From Vespula vulgaris (lineage: Eukaryota; Arthropoda; Insecta; Hymenoptera; Vespidae), in NCBI RefSeq assembly GCF_905475345.1, contig NC_066586.1, forward strand, positions 8,290,400-8,354,399: a DNA stretch of 64,000 nt. Direction: 5' to 3'. This document shows, in pieces, positions 24,014-38,299 of this stretch. Under the pieces are notes generated by a model. It ran no database searches. It worked only from the letters and a program-made list of their open reading frames with translations, and was not told the origin of the DNA. Each line of letters starts with the position of its first letter. The stretch's first letter is position 1. Both the position numbers and the translations under genes were made by a program.

Positions 24014-27000
24014 GTGAGTGACATTTTCGTTCGTCTGCACGTAACATCGTTTCGATCGATATTTCTTTCGAGCGATAGATAAGTAGATATATGTAGTTAA
24101 AAAAGAAGAAAAAGAAGAAAAAAAGTAAGAGAAGAAAAATTCAAGCTCGATGTGTGTGTGTGTACTGGGTTGATAAAGAAAAAGATTATAATCCTCGTTA
24201 TCTCTTTTCAAAGGTTCTTAAATGGATCAAAAAGTTTAATTTTAACATGATTTTAACTTGATTTCGATAGTCAAGATTATATCTATTGATTATTTCTTAA
24301 ATTACGTCTTTTTTCATGTCGGTGGAGTAGAAAAGTCATGTGCCAGAATTTAGAATATCGGTATATGAGAAATACGTGTGCTTGCTGAGATTGATAAAAT
24401 CTCGTGCCACTTAAGCAGCTTTATTAAATTCGTACTATTTACGTCTCGGCGATAATGACATCTCCGCGAATCGAGTTTCGTTGTAACTCTGTAAATTAAT
24501 GTACACTTTGTTATGTTAATCTTTGTTCAATGGTCTCTGAAAATAAATCGCGACGAAGTTAGTTTGATTCGATTAGCTTTCATTCCTAACTTCAAATTTT
24601 ATTGGGAAAAATCTTATTTCTTGTTCGGTCATTATTCTACATCCGATTGAATTCACTCGAAGTAATTTTCATTGTTCATTTTTTTCACAATTTCGTTACG
24701 TGAAAACATTGTTTTTTTATTCGCTTATCGTTCGAACTATAAAGTACGCTTTTTTACCTTCGTTGATTTGCCTTCGAGATGATTGAAAACAAAAAGAAAA
24801 TTGATCTATTTATATATTTATAGCGTAACTCTCTCGCATTTAATGGAATAGATCGGATATTGACCTTGATATAGATAAACAAGGTCTGTGAACTGGCTAA
24901 TTCCGTGCGCCATTGTTCCACGCAATTGAATAATTAATCGGACGATTACTATTGTGAAAGAAAACTTGTATCCAGTTGAACCGTGCTTATATTAACTGAT
25001 ATCAAAGTCGTTGCGTTTCTATAGACCTTTAAATATTTATGACTTTGAATTGGTTGGACTCAATCGGCCAGGCTGTAATTCGAGTATCAAAATACAGTAA
25101 ATGAAATTTTAATAATTTTATTCATAAATACATTTGTTAACACATGTTTGCACGTATCTATAATTTAATTTATTATTTGTTATTTAACGGTATGATCTCT
25201 TGGCGAAAATTTGTTTTTTAAATACCTCGAACGATGAATTTCTTTTATCTTCTTATCGTTCTCAAATCTATTACAGATTTTGGACGGTAATGATAAAAGA
25301 ACACGTTATATAATTGTATAGAATTAAGCTAATTAATTTCCAATCAATATAAACATCTCATCTTTTTCACAAAATTCTATTGCAGTTTCTATCGAAACTT
25401 CTTCGTTTTTCTTTTTTCCCCTTTTCTTCTTCTTTCTTTCTTTTTGTTTTTTTTTCTTTTTTTTTTTTTTTTTAAGTAAACTTATCTCGAGATATCTATT
25501 TAGACGATCGAACTTATAGACGAATTATTAGCAAATATCTGTTATCTCTCGTTGTTCATAGATTAGTATATTTTCACGGTAGATCGAGCAAAGACAAGTT
25601 ATCGAAAATGATTATTTGCGTCTTTCGAATTAAAAGATTTTTCACGGACGAATAGTTCTCTCTTTCGATATTCACACTTTGATATATACATGTTTTCGAA
25701 GCATGTACAGTGCAGATGAACATAAACGTCGTTAAAGAGGCGAAAGTCTCTCGTGTAATAGTTTCTCGCACGATCACGCGTAAGATGCACGCTCCTTGAT
25801 AACGATCGTGTCTTACGATAACGATCGACGACCATGATCGAAGTGTCGAACTTCTCCTTCGTTATACATTCGAAACGGGATAGAAACGAGGTCGATTCTC
25901 TTGTTTTCATCTTGGGAAACGTACCAATTTTGCGATTCATCTGCAGGCTAAGTTTCGAATTATACGATACGGAACGCGCGGATTAATTGTAGGCTGTCGG
26001 CAGTCGGTAAATATCGCTTTCTTTGTATCTACGTGCTTCATACTCGATATTCGATAAACTCTAGATAGACATAATTGATATATCGCGATAATGTTACGTG
26101 TTATTACAATAAAAACTTATCCATCGGAAAATAGAGAGCGTATACCTTCGTATGCATATATCTTTCGTAATTGTTTATTTCTACTTTTATATTCATTTTA
26201 CATCCACGAAATACGATACTTGAATTATTTGCACAGTATATTTTTACGTAATATGCAGATATAATATAACACGTAAATATAATCAAAGTAAAGAATATAA
26301 AATAAATATAAAATAAATATAATAAATATAAAGAAATATAATATAATGTGCAATCGTAGTAAGTGTTCTTATTTCGTGTTGATATTTTTAAAACGAGGAA
26401 GAATATCCAAAAGAAAAAAACAAAAAGAAGGAAAGAAATCGAAAAGAAAAAGGAAGTTTAATCATAGAAAAAAAAAAGAAATGATACATCGATCATTCGT
26501 ATCTATTTTATTAGAAAAAAAAATCTTTTAGATTTAAATGAAACATATTTAAAACATTATCATACGTGTGTATACGCTTTCTTTTAAATTGAAAGATTAA
26601 CAAGAGAGCAAATGAAATTAATTTCGTACTCGAAAGGAACTCTCCCAAATTTGATCGATGAAAGTTTGTAAGTAGAATCCATCGTGATGCTCGACATTGA
26701 CCAATTAGGCCGTCGAAAAGCCGGTTGTTGCATTTCGACGTGGGCCACGCGCTTTCACAATAAGATTTTGTGGGTTTCTTTTCGCAGCTGGCACACAGTT
26801 ACATATATAAATTTACGTACACCGATATAGAACCAACTTATTCTCGCGTTGGAGAATAGAAAAGATGTCGACTCGAAGGAAGGATGGTCAACAGTCTACT
26901 AAAATTGGGATAGGTCAGGAAAAGGATCTTTGCGTGTAAACGAGAAAGGACTAGGACAGCTGCAAACCTTCCTTTTATTAGTATTTCCTTCTTTTTCTTT

Positions 27001-27831
27001 TTCTATCCTTTTTTCTTTACACACATACATACATACATATACACATGTACGATACATACGACATATTTTTGTCCGACAGATGTATCGAGATCTTTTTCCT
27101 TTTACATATTTAATGATTAATGCGAATCATCGTTGTTACTAATTTTAACATTATTTCGATCATTGTTCAATGAAGTGTTACAATTTTTGAAAAACTTTTT
27201 ATCGAAGGTTTTTCACGTTCTATTTTTTGATAGACGAATCTTCTCTCTTCTTTTTTTTTTACGGCACATTGCAATTTTGTAGATGTTGGAATAAACTGCT
27301 TCAAATGTTGAAAATACTTTTTGAAATTTTCTACGAATGATATATGGATTATGAAAAATGATTATATCTTAAAAGAATCGGTGTTTATAGTATAATAGAT
27401 GAGATTAAAAAATCGTGTAGAGGAGTGTTTCTTTTGAAGTGGTGCACTACCAAATGGTGCAATGTCGTGCGTTATATTCGCGTGAGCACGCGATTAATAT
27501 ACTCTTTTGCGTCTTTTTCGTCCTAGATTTGTAAAAAATAATAATTTATTACCACGAGTAGCCAGTTTGCATAAATACCCATTCTCTTTAAAATCTTGGA
27601 GAAAGCAGCGAAAGTTTCTTATCTCTTCATATTGTGGAAATTTCGCCAAAGATCCTAACTTTGTGCTTTTTCTCTTTTTATGTTTGTATTGTTACATATA
27701 TTATATACTGACACAAACATACACATATATAAAAATAATACATTAGTAAATTACATAAATAAATTATTAAATGAATTATTTTATTTAATGTGTAATTTTT
27801 ATTTTAATACACATTTTATATATTACATGTA

Positions 27832-27833
<2 letters not shown>

Positions 27834-27872
<39 letters not shown>
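27834..27872. repeat. (GT)n microsatellite
   Basis: A GT run of about 19 units followed by a TA-rich tract. Confidence 0.97.
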
Positions 27873-27874
<2 letters not shown>

Positions 27875-28179
27875 ATGTATATATATACACATAAATATAT
27901 TCAGATTTAAACCGATCATGTAAGCAGTAAATATCTACCTTCGAGCCAAAGATATCTCTACGTTGCATTCTGTACGATAAGTCCTAACTGTAGCGAAGTT
28001 TTTTTTGCACGTATCAAACGACGGTAAATTTATCTGTAAACAACAAAATAAATAAGGACTTTACTGCTTAAAATACAAATAGAATATGTACTTTCGAATA
28101 CGTACTTAGTTTTTTATTTAACAAAGTCGAGTCTCGTGCACGAGCACTCTTGCCGCAAGGTACCCTTTTTTAACGTTTA

Positions 28180-28282
28180 TATATATACATATATATATAC
28201 ATAAATACATACATTTGTACATACATACATACATACATACATTCATATGTACATACATACATATACATATACATATATATAC
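28180..28282. repeat. (ATAC)n/(TA)n microsatellite
   Basis: Interrupted ATAC and TA units. They encode artificial Tyr-Ile-His-Thr frames on both strands. Confidence 0.92.
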
Positions 28283-29311
28283 ACCTATATATGTAAGGAA
28301 GGCAATTTCGTTTGTGGTCTGTAAACGGGCGTCGATATACTCAGAAAGAATGAAAAAATACATTAACCGAGTTGCTTTCACCACGATGGAAATGCACGGT
28401 CATAACGTTAGCCTCGCCTCGCCCATTTCATAAAAAATAATGCGTTAAAAGATGCGTATTATCAGCAGCAAAACACGTGATTTTGGTTGATTCTCAAGAC
28501 GAAAAATATCTATAAGCTCTTTTATAAAATGACTTTCAAGATCGATCGAATATACAAACGATTAGCTATATATATATATATTATTCACATTTAAATCGAT
28601 CGTACGAGTCAATTTGGTAGACCTTATATATTTATATACTATGCAAGATACATGAGAAAAATTAGGTCTTCAGGTGATTGCTCTAAACTACTAAGCTATC
28701 CAGGTTTTTAGGTCAACCTTCTCACGAATACTTAGTTATATATGAAATGGAAGCACTTGTTCCTATACACACACTCACACATAGACGAGCACTCGTGCGC
28801 GCGCGCATGTATATTTTTAAATGTCATTTTATATATGATAAATTCAATATTAATAAACTTTTTTCTTAATTTTGATAAAAACGTTTAAATTGCTTTATGA
28901 TAAAATAACTCATTCTTGAAAGTTAGAAACTCATTCAGCGGACAGAACCTTTTCATAGATCTAATATTATAGTCATTCTTCTTTCCATCGCGTGATTTCA
29001 GTATTTAAGAAATCAAATTGATCGATTGCATGCGGCAGAGAGCATAGAAAATTAAGGAAGTTTATTTAATAGTTATGTAAATCGTGGAGGTGGGTGGATG
29101 TGGGGTTGAGGGAAGAGAGGAGTAGGAAAATTTGGAATAATTACGTTTTATTGTTTTTTACTTCAGATAGTTTAGTTAAATTATTTTACTGAATTTACAT
29201 GTAGAGATATAAAGAAACATAATATAAAAAGACTATAGATATCGAATATAGTTGCTGGTATCAATATTTGTTAATTTTCTTGTCGTGCGGCGAAGCCATT
29301 CGTAAGGCACA

Positions 29312-29348
29312 CGAAAGAAAGAAAAAAAGAAAGAAAGAAAGAAAGAAA

Positions 29349-29402
<54 letters not shown>

Positions 29403-29404
29403 AG
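29312..29404. repeat. (GAAA)n tetranucleotide repeat
   Basis: More than 20 GAAA units with few interruptions. They create artificial Lys/Glu-rich and Phe/Leu-rich frames. Confidence 0.96.
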
Positions 29405-31694
29405 GAGGCTTCTTCTTATTCGGAGTTTTGCTTTGTCGTCCCTTCGACCTCGAAGGTAACGAACATATTACTACTACAACCACATCGACAACGATAAAGG
29501 AGATTAAGAAGACGAACGAGGGGTTCACTTGGGTTATGTGTATACAACGCGTCTCCTACTTTTCTTCTCTACGGCCTCTTCATGTTTCACTACTCTTTCA
29601 TAGTATCGTACGTGAGCCACGTGGAGGTCGAATATTGGTATCAGTAACGTGTCACGACTTCCTGGCGCCTCAGGGGCGTGTCCTTCCGGAAACGCTACTC
29701 TCCTTGTGTTTTGATAATCGCTTGATGAATTTCGTCGACTCGTATAGTATATGTATGTCATATATATCTAAGACATTAGAATGGCACGATTAAACTATCC
29801 GATCGAGCGAAATAAGGTTTCTGTGTTTATTCTATGCAATTTCCGATGATTGTTTCAATGGTTTTGCATTGTTTCATGGTATATGTTATATACGTATACC
29901 ATTTATGTTAGAATAATATATGCGTGAAGTTTCTTTTATGTCTTGTTAATAAGTTGATTTAATATTAAATAATAATGTCTCTCATGATTCATTTTTATTC
30001 GATTTTTAATGAAATTAGATCAAGGTAATTAGATTAATTTGCGATTGGAAAGATAAATATCAATCGGGTTTTTACTTTGAATTTGAGATAATCGATATTA
30101 TGGTTTACACGATAGTGATTAAAATTCAGATTTAGAATGGATATAATATAGTAGGTGCTAGGATAAAGGGGGAAAGAAAAAACGAAACAAATGTCTGATC
30201 TCTGTGATATCGGTGGTAGAGTTTTCACTATTTAGATAACTATTAAATCGTAGTGAAACGAACACGAAGTCAAGCAAAATGAATGGTGTACACTCGCCAT
30301 GATTATAGCTCAATAAATCTTAGAAACTCTTGGAATGTAGGATATTTATGTCTTCTCTTATGTCGAAAAACGATGACTAGTAGAAATTCTCAACGTATCT
30401 TTCAACATACTTGTAGTAAAATCGTGTCATAAAGTCATTTCAATAAGCGAGCTAAATTATTTATGTAAACGAATGAAACATACCTTTCGTTTTAATTATT
30501 TCTTTTTAAAGTTCATATCTATTTATTGTTCTTAATATAGTTCAGAAATATTTAAGACATATGAAAATTTCTAATTCGTTTAGCTGAGATTATTTTATCG
30601 GTTATCTTAAAAGCGGTAACTTCAAAGTGAAAACGTACGTGTAACGCTAATATCCATTTAGATTCGACATTTAATAGTTCCTCGTTTATGGCCTCGGCAG
30701 CTTAATAATGATTGTTCGAAATGAAGAAGCGAGACATGAAGACGTCTTCTTCATCGATAGATAAGCTCAATGGATGCAGCCAACGATCATTATTATTTAC
30801 TGTTTTGATTAATCGAATCGATTAAAAAAAAAAAAGAAAATCTTCCTGGATGATTTCCACTGTAAATCACATTATCTTCGTTTTCGAAGATAAATTCGAT
30901 GGGTAGGTAGATTTTAATTTTGAAATGAACGACGAACTCGTGGCTCGACAGAGCAGTCGGTCAAGAATAAAAGGGTTTTCAAAAAATTAGAGAGATCGTA
31001 AATCATCGAACTTATAGTCAGTGACAGGTGTGTTACCTAAGTCTATCTTTTATTATCCTCGTTCATTTTCCATGTTGTCTGATTCTTACATCATAATCCT
31101 TCTCAATTTCCCATTGAATTCCATCATTGATTTATAGTAATTTCCATTGCTTTCTACAAATACGTATTCGTGCGTGCGTTATGGCTCTTAATCAAATGTA
31201 ATTTCCAATTTTACGATCATTTTCTGATAGAAACACTTTTATGGATCCTGATGTAATAATAAATCAGTATCACTTAAATGAGTTTAGCGGTTCATAATGA
31301 ATTTACTTACCACCGACTGATTGGCGTTTAGACGATTCGTTGCGCTCGTTAACCTCTGTTCATAAAATTATTATCTCTGTAAACAGTGTCATAACGTTAT
31401 TTTTCAAGATTTACTCGTCGATATCATGGATAAACGTGTGGATCCATCTGGCAGATCACTTTTTCGATTTACGATCGATCATTTAGAGAAAAAAGATCGG
31501 AAAAGACGCGAGTAACCTTTGACGATATATACTAATTTAACTGAATCAGTACTCGAGATAAGCTAAGACACGAGTAATGATTTATAACTGTTCCTAAACA
31601 AATTATGTAGATCGCGATATTTGATAAGCACTGTATTGGCACGACTGAAGTACAACAAGCCTACACCTGAGCGATCGTACGTCAAATGTTTGAT

Positions 31695-31746
31695 TAAAAA
31701 AAAAAAAAAGAAAGAGAGAGAGTGAGAGAGAGAGAGAGAGAGAGAA
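31695..31746. repeat. Poly-A then (GA)n run
   Basis: An A run followed by GA dinucleotides with one GTGA interruption. Confidence 0.92.
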
Positions 31747-32139
31747 AGTAATATAATCCTATCTTTACACATATTTGTTCTACCACCTGCCGAGTAGAGT
31801 ATTTTATTTCTTTTATTTTATATTCAACTTTTTTCTTTTTTCTTTTTTTTTTCTCTCTCTCTCTCTTGTCAATCTTTTTGGCACGACTTCTTTGCTTTCG
31901 ATCCGTCGAACGCGACACTTACGTCATTTAGATCGATAATCATTCGTTCTGAGACATATCGTTAGTCATTCGAGAGTGTCCTGCGTGAAAAAATAAAAAG
32001 CTATAAAAAGAGAGAGAGCTCTCGTCGACATTATCGCTCTCGATATACACCGTTTGACCCCGTCCGCTTAATAAAGCATCCGCTTTTCGACTCGGACCGC
32101 TTGGACACGCCCAACGATCCTTTCACGCTCCTTTCCCAG

Positions 32140-32141
32140 CA

Positions 32142-32174
<33 letters not shown>

Positions 32175-32220
32175 GTCTCTCTCTCTCTTTCTCTTTTTCT
32201 GTGCCTGTCTGTCTGTCTCA
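32140..32220. repeat. (CT)n/(CTGT)n tract
   Basis: CT run interrupted by GTCT units. Confidence 0.92.
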
Positions 32221-34835
32221 TATTCTCTCTTTTTCTCTTTATCGCAGTTCTTTTTCTTTCTTTTTCGGTCTCTTCTCGCATATTCGACCGCCTTCCGCGA
32301 AATGTTCTCGCATTAAATTTACCTGCCTTTCTCTGAAAGATTCACGTTTCGTTTTTGGATTTTTTTTTTTTTTTTTGATTATTTTATACCTGATTAATCA
32401 GGGCAATGAAAGAAACGATATAAATGAACAATAACGTAAAGAGAGAACGATTAATACTAAACTTACCACTTTCTGTCAAATTGATTGTTTTTGAATTTTT
32501 CTATGATTTTCACATATTTAAATGTTATCATATCGCTATCAAACTTTTCTTAAAATATGCATACAATGTATTTGCATTTGTTAATTCATTCAGTAACAAA
32601 TTGACTATTATCTACGTTTAATTATAAAAACAATAACTTTTTGAAGGACCAGTTAATTTGATGTTGTTTAATATTAAAGAAATGATAAATATAGATCGAT
32701 AAGAAGATCGTTAATAATCCTAATATTGTTAAAATGCGGCTTAGAGGAGTTCAAAATGAACTCGAAACGAATAGATCGTTTCTAGGCACTGAGAGAATTT
32801 GACATGTAACGAGTTTTTGTCTGTTTTTGAAGGGAACTCTGCCTGAGAGGACGTGACTCACGATCGTTCCGGATAATTTACTGTTTTCTTTTAAAGAGCT
32901 TGTGAATTGTATGTTTTTTTTTCTCTCATTAAAGTTCGTTTTACTTTTTATACGAAGTTGCGCGTAACAATATGTACAAATAAGGAATAGTTTTATTAAT
33001 CTAAAATGATTAATGAAATTCTTTTAATATCGAGGATTGGTCAAGATATCGTTTTATTTCTAGAAGAGAATAAACAAAAAAAGATGCTCGAATTTATCTC
33101 GATGAGTTTCGTGAAAAATGACTTAGATTATATATATAAAACAAAAAATGAAATAAGATTGGCAAAGTTGGCGAATCTGATCGATTCGAATGACCTAATA
33201 AGTTTTGGCAAAAATTGAGATCAAGCTTTTTTGTTTAGGAAAAAAGAAAGTAGCTCGAGAAAGAAAATAATTAATTTGCCGCAGTGCAGATGCTATTCAA
33301 TTTTTCTCGATGGTCAGATTACTTGTTTTTTTTTTCTCTTTTATCACCGAACGACGGGATGATATATTTTGATGACAATTCATGGAACTAGTCTAGTCTG
33401 TTGCATGCTGTACTTGCATTTACTGCGACATGTATGATCGATAATGCGATGCTCCGAAACCGAGAGATAATTTCAATCTTAAAGATAATATCGCGAATCA
33501 CTGAGAACGATGTTATCCGATTTAAAATTGATCTGTGAAAACACGTCTTTCCCTATCTTTATCGGTAGTCTTGTCGATTTTATATTTATATTTATAACTT
33601 CTTTCGAAGCTAATTAAAGGAAACTAAAACGAAATTTCTTGTAGAATCGACAAATTTCAATATATTAAAATTAATATATCGAAATTTTTTGGACAATAAT
33701 TAATTGACTGGAAAATTTCATTTCGGTAAGACAGAAAATTGAAAGGAATCATTAAATAAATAAAAAGAATGATTTGCAAAAGTCTTGTTCAAATGTTTCA
33801 ATATTTCAATGCATTAAACTAATTATTAGTATTATTATATTAGTATTATTATATACGTGTTAATGCATTTTGATACATATATGCGAGCGAAAAGGTACGT
33901 GAATTTTTTGGACTATAGTATATATTTCGTGGAAAATAATAAAAATATTTTTTGATTACATTTATTCGACAAAGTCGAAATATAAATTATTATAATTCAA
34001 TAAAATTATATATATATATTTAATTTATATTAGAATTTATTTCATGGAATTATATATATATAGACAGATAGATAAAATGATTGCACAATATAGATAGCTC
34101 TAAGAAAATATATATCTTAATGTTTCATCAAGCGATAATTGAACAACTATATTACAACTTTGTTTTATTGTAGAAACGAACGATAGGTTTCGATGTAATT
34201 TCAAACGATCATCGAAAAACTCGAATCTCACGTGAGGAGAATTACGATCGGACAGATTGTAACATTGTTTCGATGTGGAGAGCGCATATATCAAAGCAGG
34301 ACATTATTCATAGCGGTGTGGCCGTAAGGAGTACGATAAAATCGTGGATAGTACATATCGACGATGGTAGACGATAAAACGGGAGAGATAAGAAAGACGG
34401 AGAGAAAGAGAGAAACAAAGAGAGAAAGAGAAAGAGAGGAGGGGAGAAAACATGAGGTTGCTTTCGGAGTCTATCGAGTCAAATTTCTTGTCTTTGGAGT
34501 TTCCAAGCTTACTACGTCGAGACAAACGTACGAATGAAGTCGTTAAATCTTACTTCGTAGCCATTCGTCTTTTGACCCATTCGATTTCTTTCTCAGCGCG
34601 TGTTCTCTCTTACATTCCGTTCGCTCACTCGCAGAAAGGAAGCATTTAACGCAGAGAGGAAGCTTGTGATCGATAACGGGTTGGTATCCGAATAATGTGA
34701 AACACGAAGTAGGGTACTGCTAAAGTTTTCGAATTAGGATTTTTATAGAAAAAAGGAAATCGATAAGAACGTGGAGAAGGAAAAGGATTAAATTAAGTGA
34801 ACATACCATTCGGTAATTTCGATCACGAAATTAAA

Positions 34836-34893
34836 GATAATAATAATAATAATAGTAATGATAATAATAACAATAACAACAACAACAACAATA

Positions 34894-34931
<38 letters not shown>

Positions 34932-35005
34932 AAAGAAACAATAATAATAATGATGATAATAAAAATAATAATAATAATAATAAAAATAAAAAAATAATAA
35001 TAAAA
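34836..35005. repeat. (TAA)n/(GAT)n microsatellite left of R4-like copy 1
   Basis: Imperfect AAT, AAC and GAT triplets for about 170 bp. It lies directly upstream of the first R4/Dong-like remnant, whose 3' end also abuts TAA triplets. The truncated element is therefore bracketed by triplet repeats. Confidence 0.95.
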
Positions 35006-35014
35006 AGACATTCA

Positions 35015-36055
35015 ACCATTACACAAAATACAAATAGAAGCCTTAAAGTATTATTTCTGAAATAAAACCATACCATTTCACCAAGCTGTCGTCAAAATAG
35101 ATGTACGACATACACCACTCAGTCTCAGACAAGAAAGCACATCAGAAGACATATACGCGATCATAATAGAACAAAAGAAAGAGAAATGGTCAAAGAAAAC
35201 CATACATGGGCAACCATTAAAACATTATGCAAGATCCGAACATAGATAAACAACTTTCATACAAATAGCTCACCACAGAATAACTCTTCCCAGAAACAGA
35301 AGGCTTTACCCTACTGATATAAGACAACGTAATAACTACCCGAAACTGTAGGAAATACATTATAAAAGAAACCATGGGTACAGATACATACAGAAAATCC
35401 CATCAATTCAGAGGAACAATAGAACATATAAAAGGAGGGTGCATACTACTACTGGATGGAACGGAATACACGGATAAATATAACACTGGAGCAAAAATTA
35501 TTCACCGTGAATTAGTACTGCAATACAAAACAATACAATCATACACGTCATAAAAGTATACACCCGAAAAGCATATTAGAAAACGATGAATACAAATTGT
35601 ACTGAGATAAAACATTATATGCAGACAAAAACAATCGTAAGCAATCGGACTCGACATCATTCTCATCAACAAATCATAAAACATAATCCATTTAATCGAC
35701 ATAGTCGTATTAAACGATGCGAGTGTTACACGAAAAGAATAAGAAAAAATTACAAAATATCAATCTCCAGCAATAGAAGATAAAGAGCTCTGGAAACAGA
35801 ACAACAATACCGATACTATCAATTGTCATATCGGTCACGTGCATAACAATAAAAAATTTTATAATCTTAACACACTGAACATATGCATACACGTATATAC
35901 ATATATCCAAACGACAATCTTATGGAAAAGCAATTTTATTTATACATTATTTAAGGTATAGCAATAATCAGGGTGATGTTACTATGACAAGGAATAATCA
36001 TGTGACTTTGTGGAAAACTTGTCATTAGGACCTAATAGATGGGGAAGAGAACGGA
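35015..36055 (+). mobile_element. R4/Dong-like non-LTR retrotransposon remnant, copy 1 (3' end)
   Basis: This is a 5'-truncated, frameshifted fragment covering the C-terminal end of the single ORF. EKWSKKTIHG lies near 35192, LFPETEGF follows near 35287, then VITTRN and the knuckle region GTIEHIKGGC near 35410-35440. The restriction-like endonuclease region follows as LDIILINK (about 35650) and HLIDIVVLNDA. In the zinc knuckle the first two Cys are lost (they read Tyr and Ser). In the endonuclease the usual Arg-Pro-Asp reads Gly-Leu-Asp, with the Asp kept. The tail runs into TAA triplets at 36056. As I recall, the R4/Dong clade has such an endonuclease and Dong inserts at TAA repeats. The clade assignment is inference. 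Confidence 0.8.
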
Positions 36056-36139
<84 letters not shown>

Positions 36140-36222
36140 TTAATAATTAATGATAATAATGATAGTAGTAGTAGTAATGACAATAATAATAATAATAATG
36201 ATATAATAATAATAATAATAAT
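36056..36222. repeat. (TAA)n microsatellite at the 3' end of R4-like copy 1
   Basis: About 30 uninterrupted TAA triplets, then degenerate TAA, GTA and ATA triplets. It starts exactly where the retrotransposon tail ends. Confidence 0.97.
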
Positions 36223-36479
36223 ACAAATTGACTCTGTCATACTCAAACAGGTTTAGGAAAAAAATAGAAATATATCGTGCTGTTATATTATCTACCATCA
36301 AAAGACCTTTGACTTGGTTTTACATTCTTGGTTGATCAAGGTAATGAAGTTGTATGAAGTCTACCTAGTTCTAATAACATTGCTTAAGTAACTATTGGAT
36401 CAATGGTATACTATCGTTAACTTATCACATGGTAGACGTACAGTAAAAACTATGACGTATAATAAATCATATTAAACGA

Positions 36480-38076
36480 GAAATATTCCCAAAATATTTT
36501 CAAAAAATGTATAAGATATCATGTCTAAGAATACAATATCTCATACTTATTATACATGAATGGTATAAACTGATACAATTATTAAACAAATTTTTGACAC
36601 ATATTAATATAAAATTTGATTTAGACGAATGTAAAATGATTGATTTAAAGAGAGGATTCGCATTAGAAATGGTTAGATTCACCATCTCAGAGAAACAAGA
36701 TATTGAATCAATGGAGGAAAATGAAGTGTATAACTAACTTGTGGAATGCAGCAAACAAGAGAAGTGCGATACACAGTTATAAAGAAAACACATATTGAAG
36801 ACTTCGTATTCAGTTTTGAAGAAATAGGTAGCATTGATATTGACGACAGAAATATGATAAAAATAATTATCACTTTTGCAATATCTATATTGATTTACTC
36901 GTTTGAGATTATTTCATAAAATAATATAAATCTCAAAAGAATGCAAAAAGAAAAATTTAGATTAGGTTCAAAATGTACATCATTCGTACATCTGCATATC
37001 AGGAAGCATCAATATATGTCTTACATTGTCTCCTGCAAAAGACGGAAAGGGAATCAGCAACATTTGTAATACATGGATTAAAGCTCTAACAAAAAATTTC
37101 TATCGAAAAAAAGCTCGACTTTTTTCTCCATACACGTATTTACCACACTGACGATTTCTCGATCTGAACAACATCGAACATCAGAAACAAGAAATGATTC
37201 AAACGATTTAGAAAAAAAATTCAACAATGAAAAAGCATGGTACTGCATGATAGATACCTCATTGATTTCGAAAGTCGAGAAAGATGCGTCATGTGCTTTG
37301 TTGAAATGTGATAATTTATTTCTCCGAGAAGACAAGCATTTCTTGTCACGATTCAGGACCAAGTAATTGATATTAATAATTACCAGAAATACATCATCAA
37401 AAATAAACAAGTAACAGATGACAAATGTATGAAATGCCATGAGAACCCAGGGACTATTCATTATTATTGCAGGAGCATGCAGTAGACTATCACAGACTGA
37501 TTATCATCTTCACCGTCACAACCAGATAGCTAACATAATTCATCAGAGAACTGGCCGGACATAGCAATCTTCTCACTGAACAAATATCTCACTACAAATA
37601 CGTTCTGGAAATAGTATTGGATTCAGCACATTACAAATTATATTACGACCATAAGAATATATATTGCAATGGAGGATATTTTTTATTTGTGGATAAGAAA
37701 ATGAAAGCAGCATTTCTAATTCACATAGCTTTCCCTATACTCATAATCTTCAAAATTTATTTGACGAGAAGATGTAGAAATACACGGAGCTAAAAATTGA
37801 AATTAAATGTTATTTGGAAATTAAACGAGGTCCATATTTTACGGACAGTAATTTCGACCAAGAGGAATCTCCGAGCTTACAAAGCAACATCCAAACTTTG
37901 GGATTGGTTCCAAATCTATTAAAAATTATGTAGAAAGTCGTCATTTTGAATACCTCACGAATCAACTCCAAATTCTTAGAGGAACGAAGCTGTTCTGGCT
38001 ATGAATCGCACTTCAATGTCATCACCGATTTAAAACGTTGAGAAAGGATAAAAAAGAAAAAAATGCAAGAAAGAAA
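36480..38076 (+). mobile_element. R4/Dong-like non-LTR retrotransposon remnant, copy 2
   Basis: This fragment reaches further 5' than copy 1. It includes the segment after the reverse transcriptase active site: an intact stretch at 36507-36737 with FDLDECKMIDLKRG and SMEENEVYN. A frameshifted thumb-like segment resembling FAISILIYSFEII follows near 36870-36915. Further on come QDQVIDINNYQKYI (about 37350), a partly intact Cys-Cys-His knuckle reading DKCMKCHENPGTIHYYC (about 37410-37470), and a decayed endonuclease. The Pro-Asp motif of the endonuclease is gone, but VDKK and HIAFP remain near 37690-37735. Several stops and frameshifts show it is dead. The sequence ends in A-rich DNA running into TAA triplets. 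Confidence 0.82.
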
Positions 38077-38093
38077 AAAAAATAATAATAATA
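38077..38093. repeat. Short TAA repeat at the 3' end of R4-like copy 2
   Basis: An A-rich run followed by about five TAA/TAT triplets, then unrelated sequence. This matches the 3' junction type seen for copy 1. Confidence 0.75.
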
Positions 38094-38299
38094 TAAGACT
38101 CTTACAATAGGATTCTCATCAGAGTTTTAGACTGAAAATAAAAACAAATCTGTTATATAGTTAATAAAATAAGTCTTCGTTTTATATTATAATCGTTCTA
38201 TATTTAGTATAATCTGCTCTCCCTCTTTTTTTCTTTCTCCCTCTCTAGTTCTTTATGTTCTCGATCATCCCTTCTTTCCCTTTATAGTTTTGTTTGACC

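Larger units (their letters stand above)
24014..34835. other. Left part of the giant intron, no gene recognised
   Basis: AT-rich non-coding sequence with many TCGA/CGAT words. A CpG-richer patch at 29520-29790 gives open frames on both strands that match no known family. The plus-strand frame 33006-33218 is unbroken but unrecognised. A CG-alternating run (28797-28806) borders AT-rich DNA. Microsatellites are listed separately. Confidence 0.5.

Noticed and set aside
29428..29793. 121-codon plus-strand frame and overlapping minus frame
   Set aside because: It begins in a GAAA repeat, and the CpG-rich remainder matches no family. It is more likely conserved non-coding DNA or chance.
33006..33218. 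70-codon plus-strand frame
   Set aside because: It looks protein-like in composition but has no recognised family, and the AT-rich context makes a chance frame likely.
34788..35076. Asn/Asp-rich and poly-Ile/Leu frames
   Set aside because: They result from the TAA/GAT triplet repeat.
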